A stretch of DNA of 64,000 bases from Pseudomonas orientalis (GCF_022807995.1 NZ_CP094351.1:899001-963000), one strand, 5' to 3'; positions 28,935 through 38,106 are shown, counted from the stretch's first letter. Translations and numbers: made by a program. Notes: generated from the sequence alone by a model not told the origin.

Positions 28935-28960
28935 CATTTATGAAAGTTTTGACATAAATG
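28935..28960. promoter_or_regulatory. Candidate operator upstream of the third dppA
   Basis: CATTTATG-N10-CATAAATG is a perfect 8-base inverted repeat with one helical turn-and-a-half between half-site centres, about 150 bases upstream of the start at 28789. It looks like a dimer-binding site; the regulator is unknown and no psdR-like gene lies in the window. Confidence 0.45.
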
Positions 28961-29001
28961 TGTCCATTTGGCGGTTTTTTTCGGTGCGTGGGGCGCACCG
29001 C

Positions 29002-29040
29002 AAAAGCCCAATCGAGGCGTCTAGTGCACTCGATTGGGGC
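29002..29040 (-). terminator. Intrinsic terminator after the fourth dppA gene
   Basis: On the minus strand GCCCCAATCGAG pairs with CTCGATTGGGC, followed by TTTTGC. It starts 8 bases after the stop at 29048. Confidence 0.87.
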
Positions 29041-29047
29041 GTTGTTG

Positions 29048-30649
29048 TTACTTATCTAGACTCACACCGTAGAACGGTGTCAGCCCGAACGGGCTGATCT
29101 TGAAGTCGCGCACTTGCTTGCGCATTGGCTGGAAAACCGTCGAGTTCGCAATAGGCGTTATAGGTACTTGTTCCTTAAGGATTTGTTGTGCCTGTTGATA
29201 CCACTTGATGCGCTGTTCGCGGGCGTTGCTGACCTTGGCCTGCTGCACCAGCTTGTCATACGCCGGGTTACACCATTTGGCGTAGTTGCTGCCCTTGACC
29301 GCGGCACAACTGTAGAGCACGCCGAGCCAGTTATCGGGGTCGCCGTTGTCGCCGGTCCAGCCGTAAATCATCGCGTCGTGTTCACCATTCTTGGCGCGCT
29401 TGATGTATTCGCCCCACTCATAGCTGACGATATTGGCCTTGATGCCGACCTTGGCCCAATCCTGCTGGATCATTTGTGCGGACATGCGCGCATTCGGGTT
29501 GGAGGCGCGTTGCACGGTCATTGCCCAAAGATCGATGGTGGTACCTGGTGCAACCCCTGCTTCTTTTAGTAGCGCCCGGGCCTTGGTCGGGTCGTACGGC
29601 GCATCCTTTATCGCCGTGTCATAAGACCACTGCGCGGGCGGCAGCGCGTTCTGCGCCAATTGTCCGGCGCCTTGATACACCGCCTTGATGATCGCAGGCT
29701 TGTCGATGGCCATATCCAGCGCCTGGCGCACCTTCAGCTGGTCCAGGGGCGGATGGGTGACGTTGTAGGCGAGAAAGCCGAGGTTGAAGCCGGCCTGCTG
29801 CAGCACGCGCAGGTTCGGGTCCTGTTTCATCACCTCGATATCGGCGGGGCGCGGGTAGCCGCTGACCTGGCATTCACCGGCCTTGAGTTTCTGCAGGCGC
29901 GCGGCGGCGTCCGGGGTGATGGCGAAGACCAGGTTGTCGAGCTTCACATCTTCGGGCTTCCAATACGCTTTATTGGCGACGTAACGGATCTGTGAATCTT
30001 TCTGGTAGCGCTTGAACACGAACGGGCCGGTGCCGACCGGCTTCTGATTGATGTCCTCGGCCTTGCCTTGCTTGAGGAGCTGGGCGGCGTACTCGGCCGA
30101 TTGCACTGAGGCGAAACTCATCGCCAGGTTCTGCACGAACGCGGCATCCACCTTGTTCAGGTTGAAGCGCACGGTGCGATCGTCGAGTTTGTCTAGGCTT
30201 TTGATTGTGGTGTTCAGGCCCATGTCGGTGAAGTAGGGCGATTCGGAAGGGTAGGCCTTGCGAAACGGACTTTCGGCGTCCAACAGCCGGTTGAAGGTAA
30301 ACACCACATCATCGGCGTTGAAGTCGCGGGTCGGGGTGAAGAAATCGGTGGTGTGAAACTTCACGCCCTCGCGCAAGTGGAAGGTGTAGGTGAGGCCGTC
30401 TTCGGAGACATCCCAGCGAGTGGCGAGGCCGGGCTCGACTTCGGTGCCGCCACGCTTGAACTGGGTGAGGCGGTTGAACACGGTTTCGGCGGAGGCGTCA
30501 AAGTCGGTGCCGCTGGTGTACTGGCTGGGGTCGAAGCCGGCGGGGCTGGCTTCGGAGCAGTAGACCAGGGTGGTAGCTGCGTGCGCCATGGGCATGAAGG
30601 CCAGGAGGCCGGCGGCAAGGAGGAGCGGTTTGAAGGCAGTTCTGTCCAT
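29048..30649 (-). CDS. Dipeptide-binding periplasmic protein DppA paralogue
   Basis: A 533-residue family 5 solute-binding protein. The ATG at 30649 (DRTAFKPLLLAAGLLAFMPM) follows AGGGG and gives a signal peptide ending in AHAATT; the frame is open 13 codons further upstream without a ribosome site. Mature marks are LVYCSEASPAGFDPSQYTSG, ADDVVFTFNRLLDAESPFRK and KAGECQVSGYP. It is monocistronic with its own terminator. It is the fourth of four DppA copies in 8.6 kb that must share one DppBCDF channel. By position it matches P. aeruginosa dppA1 (PA4496). Confidence 0.92.
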   Translation of the reverse strand: MDRTAFKPLLLAAGLLAFMPMAHAATTLVYCSEASPAGFDPSQYTSGTDFDASAETVFNRLTQFKRGGTEVEPGLATRWDVSEDGLTYTFHLREGVKFHTTDFFTPTRDFNADDVVFTFNRLLDAESPFRKAYPSESPYFTDMGLNTTIKSLDKLDDRTVRFNLNKVDAAFVQNLAMSFASVQSAEYAAQLLKQGKAEDINQKPVGTGPFVFKRYQKDSQIRYVANKAYWKPEDVKLDNLVFAITPDAAARLQKLKAGECQVSGYPRPADIEVMKQDPNLRVLQQAGFNLGFLAYNVTHPPLDQLKVRQALDMAIDKPAIIKAVYQGAGQLAQNALPPAQWSYDTAIKDAPYDPTKARALLKEAGVAPGTTIDLWAMTVQRASNPNARMSAQMIQQDWAKVGIKANIVSYEWGEYIKRAKNGEHDAMIYGWTGDNGDPDNWLGVLYSCAAVKGSNYAKWCNPAYDKLVQQAKVSNAREQRIKWYQQAQQILKEQVPITPIANSTVFQPMRKQVRDFKISPFGLTPFYGVSLDK

Positions 30650-30690
30650 GGAGACCCCTGAAATCGCAACCCTGTAAAAGCTGCGCAAAT

Positions 30691-30723
30691 AAAAAAACGG
30701 CGGTCACCGAGGTTACCGCCGTT
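30691..30723 (-). terminator. Intrinsic terminator after the SIMPL-domain gene
   Basis: On the minus strand AACGGCGGTAACC and GGTGACCGCCGTT pair, followed by TTTTTATTTG. Clear stop signal 20 bases after the gene at 30743. Confidence 0.9.
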
Positions 30724-30742
30724 CAGGGTTGTCAGGTAGGGG

Positions 30743-31456
30743 TCACTGCATCTGCACTTCAATCACGCCGTCTGCGCTCATGGTGACCTGGCTGGTGCCG
30801 GCTTCCACTTCAGGGGTGGGCGCTGAATCGGCCATCGCCGCTTTCATCATCATGGCGCCGCGTGCATAGGGCATCGGATAGCCGTTGGTGTTGAAGTTCA
30901 GGTTGACGATCCTGTAACCCTTGCCGCCCAGCGCATCGGTTGCCAGTTGCGCACGGGCCTTGAATGCGGCCACCGCGTCTTTGAGCATCGCATCTTCGCT
31001 GGCCTTGCGCGTGCTGTCCGCGATGGCGAAGTCCATGCTGTCCATCTTCAGGGTGTTCAACAGCTCGCCGGTAAGTTTGGACAGCGCCGGGAAGTCCGCG
31101 CTTTCCAGGCGCAGTTCGGCGCGTTCTCGCCAGCCGGTGATTTTCTGGTTCTTGCTGTCGTAGATCGGGTAACTGTTGCGGCTGCCCTGGCGCAGGGTCA
31201 CGCCCTTGACTTCGCGGGCCTGGCCCAGAGCGGTGTTCATGGCGGTGGTGATTTCGGCGGCGAGCTTGGCCGGGTCCGCGTTCTGCGATTCGGTGTAGAG
31301 GGTCACGATCATCTTGTCGCGCGCCACTTCCTGGCTGACTTCGGCGCGCAGGGAGATCTGGTTGTAATGCAGTTCATCGGCGGCCATCGCCGGCAGGCTG
31401 GCCAGGGCGCTGACGCCGAGGGTGAGAACAGCGGCACTGCGAGTGAAACGGGACAT
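30743..31456 (-). CDS. Periplasmic SIMPL-domain (DUF541) protein
   Basis: A 237-residue exported protein. The signal peptide SRFTRSAAVLTLGVSALASL ends at PAMAADE. The mature part is a single SIMPL domain: NQISLRAEVSQEVARDKMIV, then ITTAMNTALGQAREVKGVTL and WRERAELRLESADFPALSKL, the usual order for the family. AAGGAG lies six bases upstream of the ATG. A homologue stands in the same place between dppA1 and roxSR in P. aeruginosa. Family members are linked to envelope or oxidative stress resistance, but no biochemical role is known here. Confidence 0.85.
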   Translation of the reverse strand: MSRFTRSAAVLTLGVSALASLPAMAADELHYNQISLRAEVSQEVARDKMIVTLYTESQNADPAKLAAEITTAMNTALGQAREVKGVTLRQGSRNSYPIYDSKNQKITGWRERAELRLESADFPALSKLTGELLNTLKMDSMDFAIADSTRKASEDAMLKDAVAAFKARAQLATDALGGKGYRIVNLNFNTNGYPMPYARGAMMMKAAMADSAPTPEVEAGTSQVTMSADGVIEVQMQ

Positions 31457-31661
31457 GAAAGCTCCTTGAGATTGTCGTGTTCGGTATGACTGTAGACGGT
31501 GGCATCGGGTTCTTCGGGTTTACATATTCTCTACATGTGCTGGCGGCGGCGGCGAACGGTCATTTGTGCGGCCTGCGTCAAAGAGCCACACGCGCCGTGC
31601 CAGCCGCTCTGCTTCGTTTATACTCGTGCCGATCCGCCTGCAGCGCTCATCGGGAGAGCTC

Positions 31662-32924
31662 ATGCTCGCCGCCGTAAAACTGACTTCCGCCACCCGCCAG
31701 AACCTCTGGCGCCTGACGTTCATCCGCACGTTGGTATTGGCCGCACAGGCCGGTTCCGTCGGGCTCGCCTATTGGTTCGACCTGCTGCCGCTGCCCTGGC
31801 TGCAACTGGCCGTGACCCTCGGCTTTTCCAGCGTGCTGTGTGCGTTTACCGCCATCCGCTTGCGCACCACCTGGCCGGTCACCGAGTTGGAATACGCGCT
31901 GCAATTGGCCTGCGACCTGTTTATCCACAGTGTGTTGCTGTATTTCTCCGGTGGCTCCACCAACCCGTTTGTGTCGTATTACCTGGTGCCACTGACCATC
32001 GCCGCCGTGACCTTGCCGTGGCGCTATTCGGTGGTGCTGTCGGGCATTGCGCTGACCCTCTACACTTTGCTGCTGGCGCAATTCTATCCACTGCAGACTT
32101 TTCCGATCGCTCGGGAAAATCTGCAGATCTACGGGATGTGGCTGAGCTTTGCCTTGTCCGCTGCGGTCATCACGTTTTTTGCCGCACGCATGGCCGAAGA
32201 GTTGCGTCGCCAGGAAGAACTGCGCGCGATTCGCCGCGAAGAAGGCCTGCGCGACCAGCAACTGCTGGCCGTCGCCACGCAGGCGGCGGGTGCCGCCCAT
32301 GAACTGGGCACGCCGCTGGCGACCATGAGCGTGCTGCTCAAGGAAATGACCCAGGACCATCACGACCCGGCGTTGCAGGATGACCTCAGCGTGCTGCAGG
32401 AACAGGTCAAGCAGTGCAAGTTGACCCTGCAGCAATTGGTGCGGGCCGCCGAAGCCAATCGGCGTCTGGCGGTCGAGATGCAGGATGTTACCCAGTGGCT
32501 CGACGAAGCCCTGAACCGCTGGCACCTGATGCGCCCCGAAGCCAGTTACCGTTTCAGCCTGTTGGGCCAGGGCAGCGTACCGCGCATGGCGCCGCCGCCG
32601 GATCTTACCCAGGCCTTGCTCAACCTGTTGAACAATGCCGCCGACGCCTGCCCTGAAGGCCTGGGCGTGCAGTTGGACTGGGACGCGGAAAACGTCACCA
32701 TCAGCATTCGTGACCACGGCGCGGGCGTGCCGCTGGCCATTGCCGAGCAGATCGGCAAACCCTTCTTTACCACCAAGGGCAAAGGCTTCGGCCTCGGCCT
32801 GTTTTTGAGCAAGGCCAGCGTGACCCGCGCGGGCGGCTCAGTGAAGCTCTATAGTCATGAGGAAGGCGGCACGCTCACCGAGCTGCGCCTGCCCCGTGTC
32901 GCACGAGGAGATATCGATGAGTGA
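31662..32924 (+). CDS. roxS: Redox sensor histidine kinase RoxS (RegB/PrrB family)
   Basis: A membrane kinase that senses respiratory state and phosphorylates RoxR; in Pseudomonas it governs the cyanide-insensitive oxidase. It has 420 residues from the ATG at 31662 (GGGAG seven bases upstream). Six helices occupy about residues 15-180, with the quinone-binding signature GGSTNPFVSYYL (about 97). The H-box is GAAHELGTPLATMS (His about 213), the redox-active cysteine of the family is in EQVKQCKLTL (about 252), and the ATPase has NLLNNAADACP (N box), RDHGAGVP and GKGFGLGLFLSKA. It overlaps roxR by 8 bases. Confidence 0.93.
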   Translation: MLAAVKLTSATRQNLWRLTFIRTLVLAAQAGSVGLAYWFDLLPLPWLQLAVTLGFSSVLCAFTAIRLRTTWPVTELEYALQLACDLFIHSVLLYFSGGSTNPFVSYYLVPLTIAAVTLPWRYSVVLSGIALTLYTLLLAQFYPLQTFPIARENLQIYGMWLSFALSAAVITFFAARMAEELRRQEELRAIRREEGLRDQQLLAVATQAAGAAHELGTPLATMSVLLKEMTQDHHDPALQDDLSVLQEQVKQCKLTLQQLVRAAEANRRLAVEMQDVTQWLDEALNRWHLMRPEASYRFSLLGQGSVPRMAPPPDLTQALLNLLNNAADACPEGLGVQLDWDAENVTISIRDHGAGVPLAIAEQIGKPFFTTKGKGFGLGLFLSKASVTRAGGSVKLYSHEEGGTLTELRLPRVARGDIDE

Positions 32925-33477
32925 CGAGACCCAAGTCGAAGGCGAAGAACTGCCGCACCTGCTGCTGGTAGATGACGACGCCACCTTTACCCGCGTGATG
33001 GCGCGCGCCATGAGCCGGCGCGGCTTTCGCGTCAGCACCGCAGGTTCTGCCGAAGAAGGCCTGACCATCGCCCAGGCCGACCTGCCGGACTACGCCGCGC
33101 TCGACCTGAAAATGGACGGCGATTCGGGCCTGGTGCTGTTGCCCAAGCTGCTCGAACTCGACCCGGAAATGCGCGTAGTGATCCTCACCGGCTACTCCAG
33201 CATCGCCACCGCCGTCGAAGCCATCAAGCGCGGCGCCTGCAACTACCTGTGCAAGCCGGCGGATGCCGATGACGTGCTCGCCGCGCTGCTTTCCGAGCAC
33301 GCCGACCTCGACACCCTGGTGCCGGAAAACCCGATGTCGGTGGACCGCTTGCAGTGGGAACACATCCAGCGCGTACTGACCGAGCATGAAGGCAATATCT
33401 CCGCCACCGCGCGCGCGTTGGGCATGCACCGGCGCACGTTACAGCGCAAATTGCAGAAGCGCCCGGTACGGCGCTGA
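32917..33477 (+). CDS. roxR: Redox response regulator RoxR (RegA/PrrA family)
   Basis: A 186-residue response regulator. The receiver domain has LLLVDDDATF (acidic pair), the phospho-accepting Asp in ALDLKMDGDSGL (about 65), Thr in VILTGYSS and Lys in LCKPADADD. A short linker leads to a Fis-type helix-turn-helix NISATARALGMHRRTLQRKL, almost invariant in the RegA family. The ATG at 32917 has AGGAG eight bases upstream and overlaps the roxS stop, so translation is coupled. Its targets are not in this window. Confidence 0.95.
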   Translation: MSDETQVEGEELPHLLLVDDDATFTRVMARAMSRRGFRVSTAGSAEEGLTIAQADLPDYAALDLKMDGDSGLVLLPKLLELDPEMRVVILTGYSSIATAVEAIKRGACNYLCKPADADDVLAALLSEHADLDTLVPENPMSVDRLQWEHIQRVLTEHEGNISATARALGMHRRTLQRKLQKRPVRR

Positions 33478-33517
33478 ACGAAGACTGAACAAGCTGCTTC
33501 AGGCCGCACGGAGCCCT

Positions 33518-33541
33518 GAACCGATCGCCTATGATCGGTTC
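33518..33541. other. Perfect inverted repeat after roxR
   Basis: GAACCGATC-GCCTAT-GATCGGTTC is a 9-base perfect stem with a 6-base loop, 36 bases upstream of the next ABC gene. No T run follows closely, so it may be an operator or a weak terminator. Confidence 0.45.
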
Positions 33542-33576
33542 AAACGCCTGTCATATTTTCCTACCGAGCCTGAACA

Positions 33577-35295
33577 ATGAATCAGAACGCTGAGTACTCC
33601 GCGGTCAATGATGCGGTGCGTGGGCAATTCTTCCGCCGAACCTGGGCAATGATCACGCCGTATTGGCGCAGTGAAGAGAAGGGCAGGGCCTGGTTGCTGC
33701 TGGCCGCCGTGATTGGTTTGTCGCTGTTCAGCGTGGCGATCTCGGTGTGGATCAACCATTGGTACAAGGATTTCTACAACGCCCTGGAGAAGAAGGACAC
33801 GGCCGCCTTCTGGCAACTGATCGGTTACTTCGGCGGCATCGCGGCCGTGGCGATCCTGGGCGCGGTGTACCGCTTGTACCTGACCCAGATGCTGACCATC
33901 CGCTGGCGTGCCTGGCTGACCGAAAAGCACTTCGCACGCTGGCTCGCCCACAAGAACTACTACCAGCTGGAGCAGGGCGGCTACACCGATAACCCGGACC
34001 AGCGGATTTCCGAAGACCTCAATACCTTCACCTCCAGCACCTTGAGCCTGGGCTTGGGGCTGTTGCGCAACGTGGTCAGCCTGGTGTCGTTCTCGATCAT
34101 CCTGTGGGGCGTGTCGGGCAGCATCGAGGTGTTCGGTATCACCATTCCCGGCTACATGTTCTGGTGCGCGCTGCTGTATGCCGCCGTGGGCAGTTGGTTG
34201 ACGCACCTGATCGGGCGCCGTCTGATCGGCTTGAGCAACCAGCAACAGCGCTTCGAAGCGGACTTGCGCTTCTCCATGGTGCGGGTGCGCGAAAATGCCG
34301 AAAGCATCGCGCTGTACAATGGCGAACCGAATGAAAAACAGCGCCTGAGTACGCGCTTCGGCAAGGTCTGGCACAACTTCTGGGACATCATGAAAGTGTC
34401 CAAGCGCCTGACCTTTTTCACCGCCGGCTACAGCCAGATTGCGATCATCTTCCCGTTTATCGTCGCCGCGCCGCGCTACTTCACCGGCAAGATCGAACTG
34501 GGCGAGCTGATGCAAATCAACTCGGCGTTCGGCAACGTGCAGGATAACTTCAGCTGGTTTATCAACGCCTATTCGGAACTGGCGTCGTGGCGCGCTACCA
34601 GTGATCGTCTGCTGAGTTTCCAGCAGGCCATGAGCGATAACGAGCAGCGTGCCCCGGCCATCGATGTGCGCCCTGAAGGTGAACGCCTGGTGATCAACGG
34701 CCTGGGCATGGACCTGGCCGATGGCCGTCACCTGCTCGCCGACGCCGACATGAGCGTGGAGCCTGGCCAGCGCGTGATGCTCAGCGGGCGTTCCGGCAGC
34801 GGCAAGAGCACCTTGCTGCGGGCGATGGGCCACCTGTGGCCGGCCGGTCATGGCAGCATTCGGCTGCCGGCGAAGCGCTACTTGTTCCTGCCGCAGAAGC
34901 CTTACTTGCCGATAGGCACGCTCAAGGCGGTGCTGAGTTATCCACAGGACGACAGCGTCTATCCGGCCGAACGTTATGCACAGGTGCTGGAAACCTGCCG
35001 CTTGCCGCATCTGGTTGGTCGCCTGGATGACGCCAATCACTGGCAACGCATGCTTTCGCCGGGCGAACAGCAGCGCCTGGCCTTCGCCCGCGCCTTGTTG
35101 TTCGCGCCGCAATGGCTGTACATGGACGAAGCCACTTCGGCCATGGATGAAGAGGATGAGGCGACGTTGTACCAGGCGCTGATCGATGAGCTGCCGGGGC
35201 TGAGCGTCGTCAGCGTTGGTCATCGCAGCAGTCTCAAGCGCTTTCATGGAAGGCATGTGCGGATCGAGGGTGGGCGGTTGCAGGAACAGATTTAA
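33577..35295 (+). CDS. ABC transporter, fused membrane and ATPase domains (YddA/ABC_membrane_2 family)
   Basis: A 572-residue half-transporter that probably works as a homodimer. The membrane domain (about 30-330) has five to six helices and the family signature GGYTDNPDQRISEDLNTFT (about 137). The ATPase domain has Walker A SGRSGSGKSTLLRAMGHLWP (about 407), a short signature LSPGEQQRLAFARAL (about 490) and Walker B WLYMDEATSAMDEEDE (about 513). This is the SbmA/YddA/ABCD-like family of peptide or acyl-CoA transporters; the substrate cannot be predicted. It has no partner gene and is followed by a REPIN. Confidence 0.85.
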   Translation: MNQNAEYSAVNDAVRGQFFRRTWAMITPYWRSEEKGRAWLLLAAVIGLSLFSVAISVWINHWYKDFYNALEKKDTAAFWQLIGYFGGIAAVAILGAVYRLYLTQMLTIRWRAWLTEKHFARWLAHKNYYQLEQGGYTDNPDQRISEDLNTFTSSTLSLGLGLLRNVVSLVSFSIILWGVSGSIEVFGITIPGYMFWCALLYAAVGSWLTHLIGRRLIGLSNQQQRFEADLRFSMVRVRENAESIALYNGEPNEKQRLSTRFGKVWHNFWDIMKVSKRLTFFTAGYSQIAIIFPFIVAAPRYFTGKIELGELMQINSAFGNVQDNFSWFINAYSELASWRATSDRLLSFQQAMSDNEQRAPAIDVRPEGERLVINGLGMDLADGRHLLADADMSVEPGQRVMLSGRSGSGKSTLLRAMGHLWPAGHGSIRLPAKRYLFLPQKPYLPIGTLKAVLSYPQDDSVYPAERYAQVLETCRLPHLVGRLDDANHWQRMLSPGEQQRLAFARALLFAPQWLYMDEATSAMDEEDEATLYQALIDELPGLSVVSVGHRSSLKRFHGRHVRIEGGRLQEQI

Positions 35296-35312
35296 AGTCT
35301 TGCTCGGTCAAT

Positions 35313-35402
35313 TGTGGGAGGGGGCTTGCCCCCGATGGCGGTGTGTCAGTCACCTACTTTGGATCTGACACATTGCTATCGGGGGCAAGCCCCCTCCCAC
35401 AT
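35313..35402. repeat. REPIN, GTGGGAGGGGGC family
   Basis: Inverted REP units with pairing cores (GGTGTGTCAG / CTGACACATT), 17 bases after the ABC gene stop. Confidence 0.9.
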
Positions 35403-35432
35403 TGGATCTCGATTGTCTCTGGAGAGAGTCCA

Positions 35433-35472
35433 CAAAAAAGCCCGGCTGATCATCGATCAGCCGGGCTTTTTA
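35433..35472. terminator. Bidirectional intrinsic terminator
   Basis: AAAAAAGCCCGGCTGATC and GATCAGCCGGGCTTTTT form a long perfect stem with A and T flanks. It ends the leftward yhcB gene and also the rightward ABC gene. Confidence 0.92.
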
Positions 35473-35486
35473 ATTGCTTGAATGAA

Positions 35487-35924
35487 TTACTTCTTCAAGC
35501 CGTAGTGCTCATCCAGCATGCCTGGAGCGTCCGGCATTTTTGGCGCGTAGTCCCGAGGCGGCTCCTGGTTTTCCCGGGGTGGGGTCAGGCGTTCCCGTGG
35601 GGTTTGCGGTGCATCGGAATGCAGCGCGGCCAGCAGGCGCTGGCGAGTGATGTCGTCGAGGGCCAGGCGGTTTGCGCCATCGGCGAGATGATCCTGTACT
35701 TCCTGGTAGCTCTGGGTGAGCTTCTTGACCAGGGTCGCGGTGCTGTTGAAGTGGGTAACAACCTCGTTCTGATAACTGTCAAAACGTTCCTGAATGTCAT
35801 CCAGCTGACGTTGCGTGCGGTTAGGCGCGGCATTCGGCAGCAGGCGAGCAACCAGGAATCCAATGGCGACACCGGCAACCAGGGCAAGAGTCGGCAACAA
35901 CCAAACTAAGAGCGAGTGTTCCAC
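35487..35924 (-). CDS. zapG: YhcB/ZapG family inner-membrane protein (DUF1043)
   Basis: A 145-residue protein with one N-terminal helix (LLVWLLPTLALVAGVAIGFL), a coiled coil at about 35-95 (RQLDDIQERFDSYQNEVVTH, VKKLTQSYQEVQDHL) and a Pro-rich disordered tail. This layout fits YhcB (ZapG), which links envelope growth and cell division in gammaproteobacteria. The start is GTG with GGAAGGA upstream. It is divergent from the hydrolase gene. Confidence 0.87.
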   Translation of the reverse strand: MEHSLLVWLLPTLALVAGVAIGFLVARLLPNAAPNRTQRQLDDIQERFDSYQNEVVTHFNSTATLVKKLTQSYQEVQDHLADGANRLALDDITRQRLLAALHSDAPQTPRERLTPPRENQEPPRDYAPKMPDAPGMLDEHYGLKK

Positions 35925-36071
35925 GAGTCCTTCCTCTATAAACGGCTTTGCTTTACGTTAACGGCTCAAACCTGCGCTGTATACCGCGATTAACCTCGCA
36001 ATGATGCCATGCACAGACTTTTAGCTAGACGAGTCGACCCTTTGAGAGGTCACGGAGTTCATCTCTTGCTC

Positions 36072-36701
36072 ATGCGTGAAGCCCCTGTTTTGATCGATGG
36101 CCCGGTGGGCCAACTGGAAGCCCTGTACCTGGATCACCCCGAGCCACGTGGTCTGGCGCTGATCTGTCACCCTAACCCGGTGCAGGGTGGGACCATGCTC
36201 AATAAAGTGGTCTCGACCCTGCAACGCACCGCCCGCGATGCCGGTTTGATTACGTTGCGTTTCAATTATCGTGGCGTCGGCGCCAGTGCTGGTTCCCACG
36301 ATATGGCCAGCGGTGAAGTCGACGATGCCGAAGCGGCCGCCACCTGGCTGCGGGAAAAACACCCGGACCTGCCGATCACCTTGCTGGGTTTTTCCTTCGG
36401 CGGTTACGTGGCTGCCAGTCTCGGCGGGCGTTTGGAAGCCAGGGGCGAGAAGCTCGCGCACCTGTTCATGGTCGCTGCTGCGGTGATGCGCCTGGGCGAG
36501 TCGGACGTGTTGCCCCAAGGTTGCCCGTTGACCCTGATCCAGCCGGAAACCGACGAAGTGGTCGACCCGCAAATCGTCTACGACTGGTCCGCCGCCTTGA
36601 ATCGCCCCCATACGCTGCTGAAAGTGGCAGAATGCGGACACTTTTTTCATGGCAAGCTGACCGATCTCAAGGATCTGGTGCTGCCACGCCTTTCGAATTG
36701 A
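36072..36701 (+). CDS. Alpha/beta-fold hydrolase
   Basis: A 209-residue single-domain hydrolase of the small family typified by CPRs such as CocE-like YfcG-neighbour proteins annotated 'alpha/beta hydrolase'. The oxyanion region is LICHPNPVQGGTM (about 32), the nucleophile elbow is GFSFGGYVAA (Ser about 114), the acid is in QPETDEVVDP (about 160) and the His in CGHFFHGKL (about 188). The ATG at 36072 is preferred because it begins the conserved fold; the frame is open to 36009 without a better ribosome site. It ends 16 bases before trpS and may be cotranscribed. The substrate is unknown. Confidence 0.82.
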   Translation: MREAPVLIDGPVGQLEALYLDHPEPRGLALICHPNPVQGGTMLNKVVSTLQRTARDAGLITLRFNYRGVGASAGSHDMASGEVDDAEAAATWLREKHPDLPITLLGFSFGGYVAASLGGRLEARGEKLAHLFMVAAAVMRLGESDVLPQGCPLTLIQPETDEVVDPQIVYDWSAALNRPHTLLKVAECGHFFHGKLTDLKDLVLPRLSN

Positions 36702-36717
36702 TGACAAGCGATCACCC

Positions 36718-38073
36718 ATGACGACCCGTACCCGTATCCTCACCGGCATTACCACCACCGGCACGCCGCACCTGGGCAACTACGCCGGTGCGATCCGCCC
36801 GGCGATCCTTGCCAGTCAGGACGCCAATGCCGATTCCTTCTACTTCCTGGCCGACTACCACGCCCTGATCAAATGCGATGACCCGCAGCGCATCCAGCGC
36901 TCGCGCATGGAAATCGCTGCGACCTGGCTGGCCGGTGGCCTGGATGTGAACCGGGTGACGTTCTATCGCCAGTCCGATATCCCGGAAATCCCCGAGTTGA
37001 CCTGGCTGCTGACCTGTGTGGCCGCCAAGGGCCTGCTCAACCGCGCCCACGCCTACAAGGCGTCGGTGGACAAAAACGTGGAGAGCGGCGAAGACCCGGA
37101 TGCGGGCATCACCATGGGCCTGTACAGCTACCCGGTGCTGATGGCGGCGGACATCCTGATGTTCAACGCGCACAAGGTGCCGGTGGGTCGCGACCAGATC
37201 CAGCACGTGGAAATGGCCCGTGATATCGGCCAGCGTTTCAACCACCTGTTCGGCAAGGGTAAAGAATTCTTCACCATGCCCGAGGCGTTGATCGAAGAAA
37301 GCGTCGCCACCTTGCCGGGCCTGGACGGGCGCAAGATGTCCAAGAGCTATGACAACACCATCCCGTTGTTCACCAGCGCCAAGGACATGAAAGACGCAAT
37401 CTCGCGGATCGTCACCGACTCGCGCGCGCCCGGCGAAGCCAAGGATCCGGACAACTCGCATCTGTTTACCCTGTACCAGGCGTTCGCGACCAAGGCCCAG
37501 GAAGAAGAATTGCGTGGCGAACTGCTGCAAGGCCTTGGCTGGGGTGAAGCGAAAAATCGTCTGTTCCAACTGCTCGACGGCCAACTCGGTGAAGCGCGCG
37601 AGCGTTACCATCAACTGATGTCGCGCCCGTCCGACATGGAAGACCTGCTGCTGGTCGGCGCGAAAAAAGCCCGTGCCGTGGCGGCGCCGTTCCTCGCCGA
37701 GCTGCGTGAAGCGGTGGGTCTGCGCTCGTTCGTCAACCAGGCTGCGGCGCCGGTCGCCACCAAGAAGAAAGCCGCGAAGGCTGCGCGCTTCGTGAGCTTT
37801 CGTGAAGACGACGGCAGCTTCCGCTTTCGCCTGCTGGCGGCCGACGGCGAGCAACTGCTGCTGTCGCGTCACTTTGCTGACGGCAAAGCGGCGGGCGCGG
37901 TGACCAGGCAGTTGCAAAGCGGCGACGCTTTGGATGTTCGCACCGAGGCCTTGAGCTTCAGCGTCTGGCTGAACGGCGCTGCAGTGGCCGACAGCGCCGA
38001 ATTCGCCGACCAAGCCTCCCGCGATGCCGCCATCGCCGCCTTGCGCGTGGCGTTGACCCCCCTCGAGGATTAA
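36718..38073 (+). CDS. trpS: Tryptophanyl-tRNA synthetase
   Basis: Charges tRNA-Trp. The protein has 451 residues. The class I HIGH-equivalent is TPHLGNYAG (about 17) and the KMSKS loop is GRKMSKSYDN (about 203). After the standard ~330-residue catalytic core there is a Lys-rich linker (VATKKKAAKAARF, about 346) and an extra C-terminal domain of about 90 residues, as in other Pseudomonas TrpRS. The ribosome site is weak. A terminator follows. Confidence 0.96.
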   Translation: MTTRTRILTGITTTGTPHLGNYAGAIRPAILASQDANADSFYFLADYHALIKCDDPQRIQRSRMEIAATWLAGGLDVNRVTFYRQSDIPEIPELTWLLTCVAAKGLLNRAHAYKASVDKNVESGEDPDAGITMGLYSYPVLMAADILMFNAHKVPVGRDQIQHVEMARDIGQRFNHLFGKGKEFFTMPEALIEESVATLPGLDGRKMSKSYDNTIPLFTSAKDMKDAISRIVTDSRAPGEAKDPDNSHLFTLYQAFATKAQEEELRGELLQGLGWGEAKNRLFQLLDGQLGEARERYHQLMSRPSDMEDLLLVGAKKARAVAAPFLAELREAVGLRSFVNQAAAPVATKKKAAKAARFVSFREDDGSFRFRLLAADGEQLLLSRHFADGKAAGAVTRQLQSGDALDVRTEALSFSVWLNGAAVADSAEFADQASRDAAIAALRVALTPLED

Positions 38074-38106
38074 TTAACCCGACCAAGGGTTGATTGCCAT
38101 TATCCA

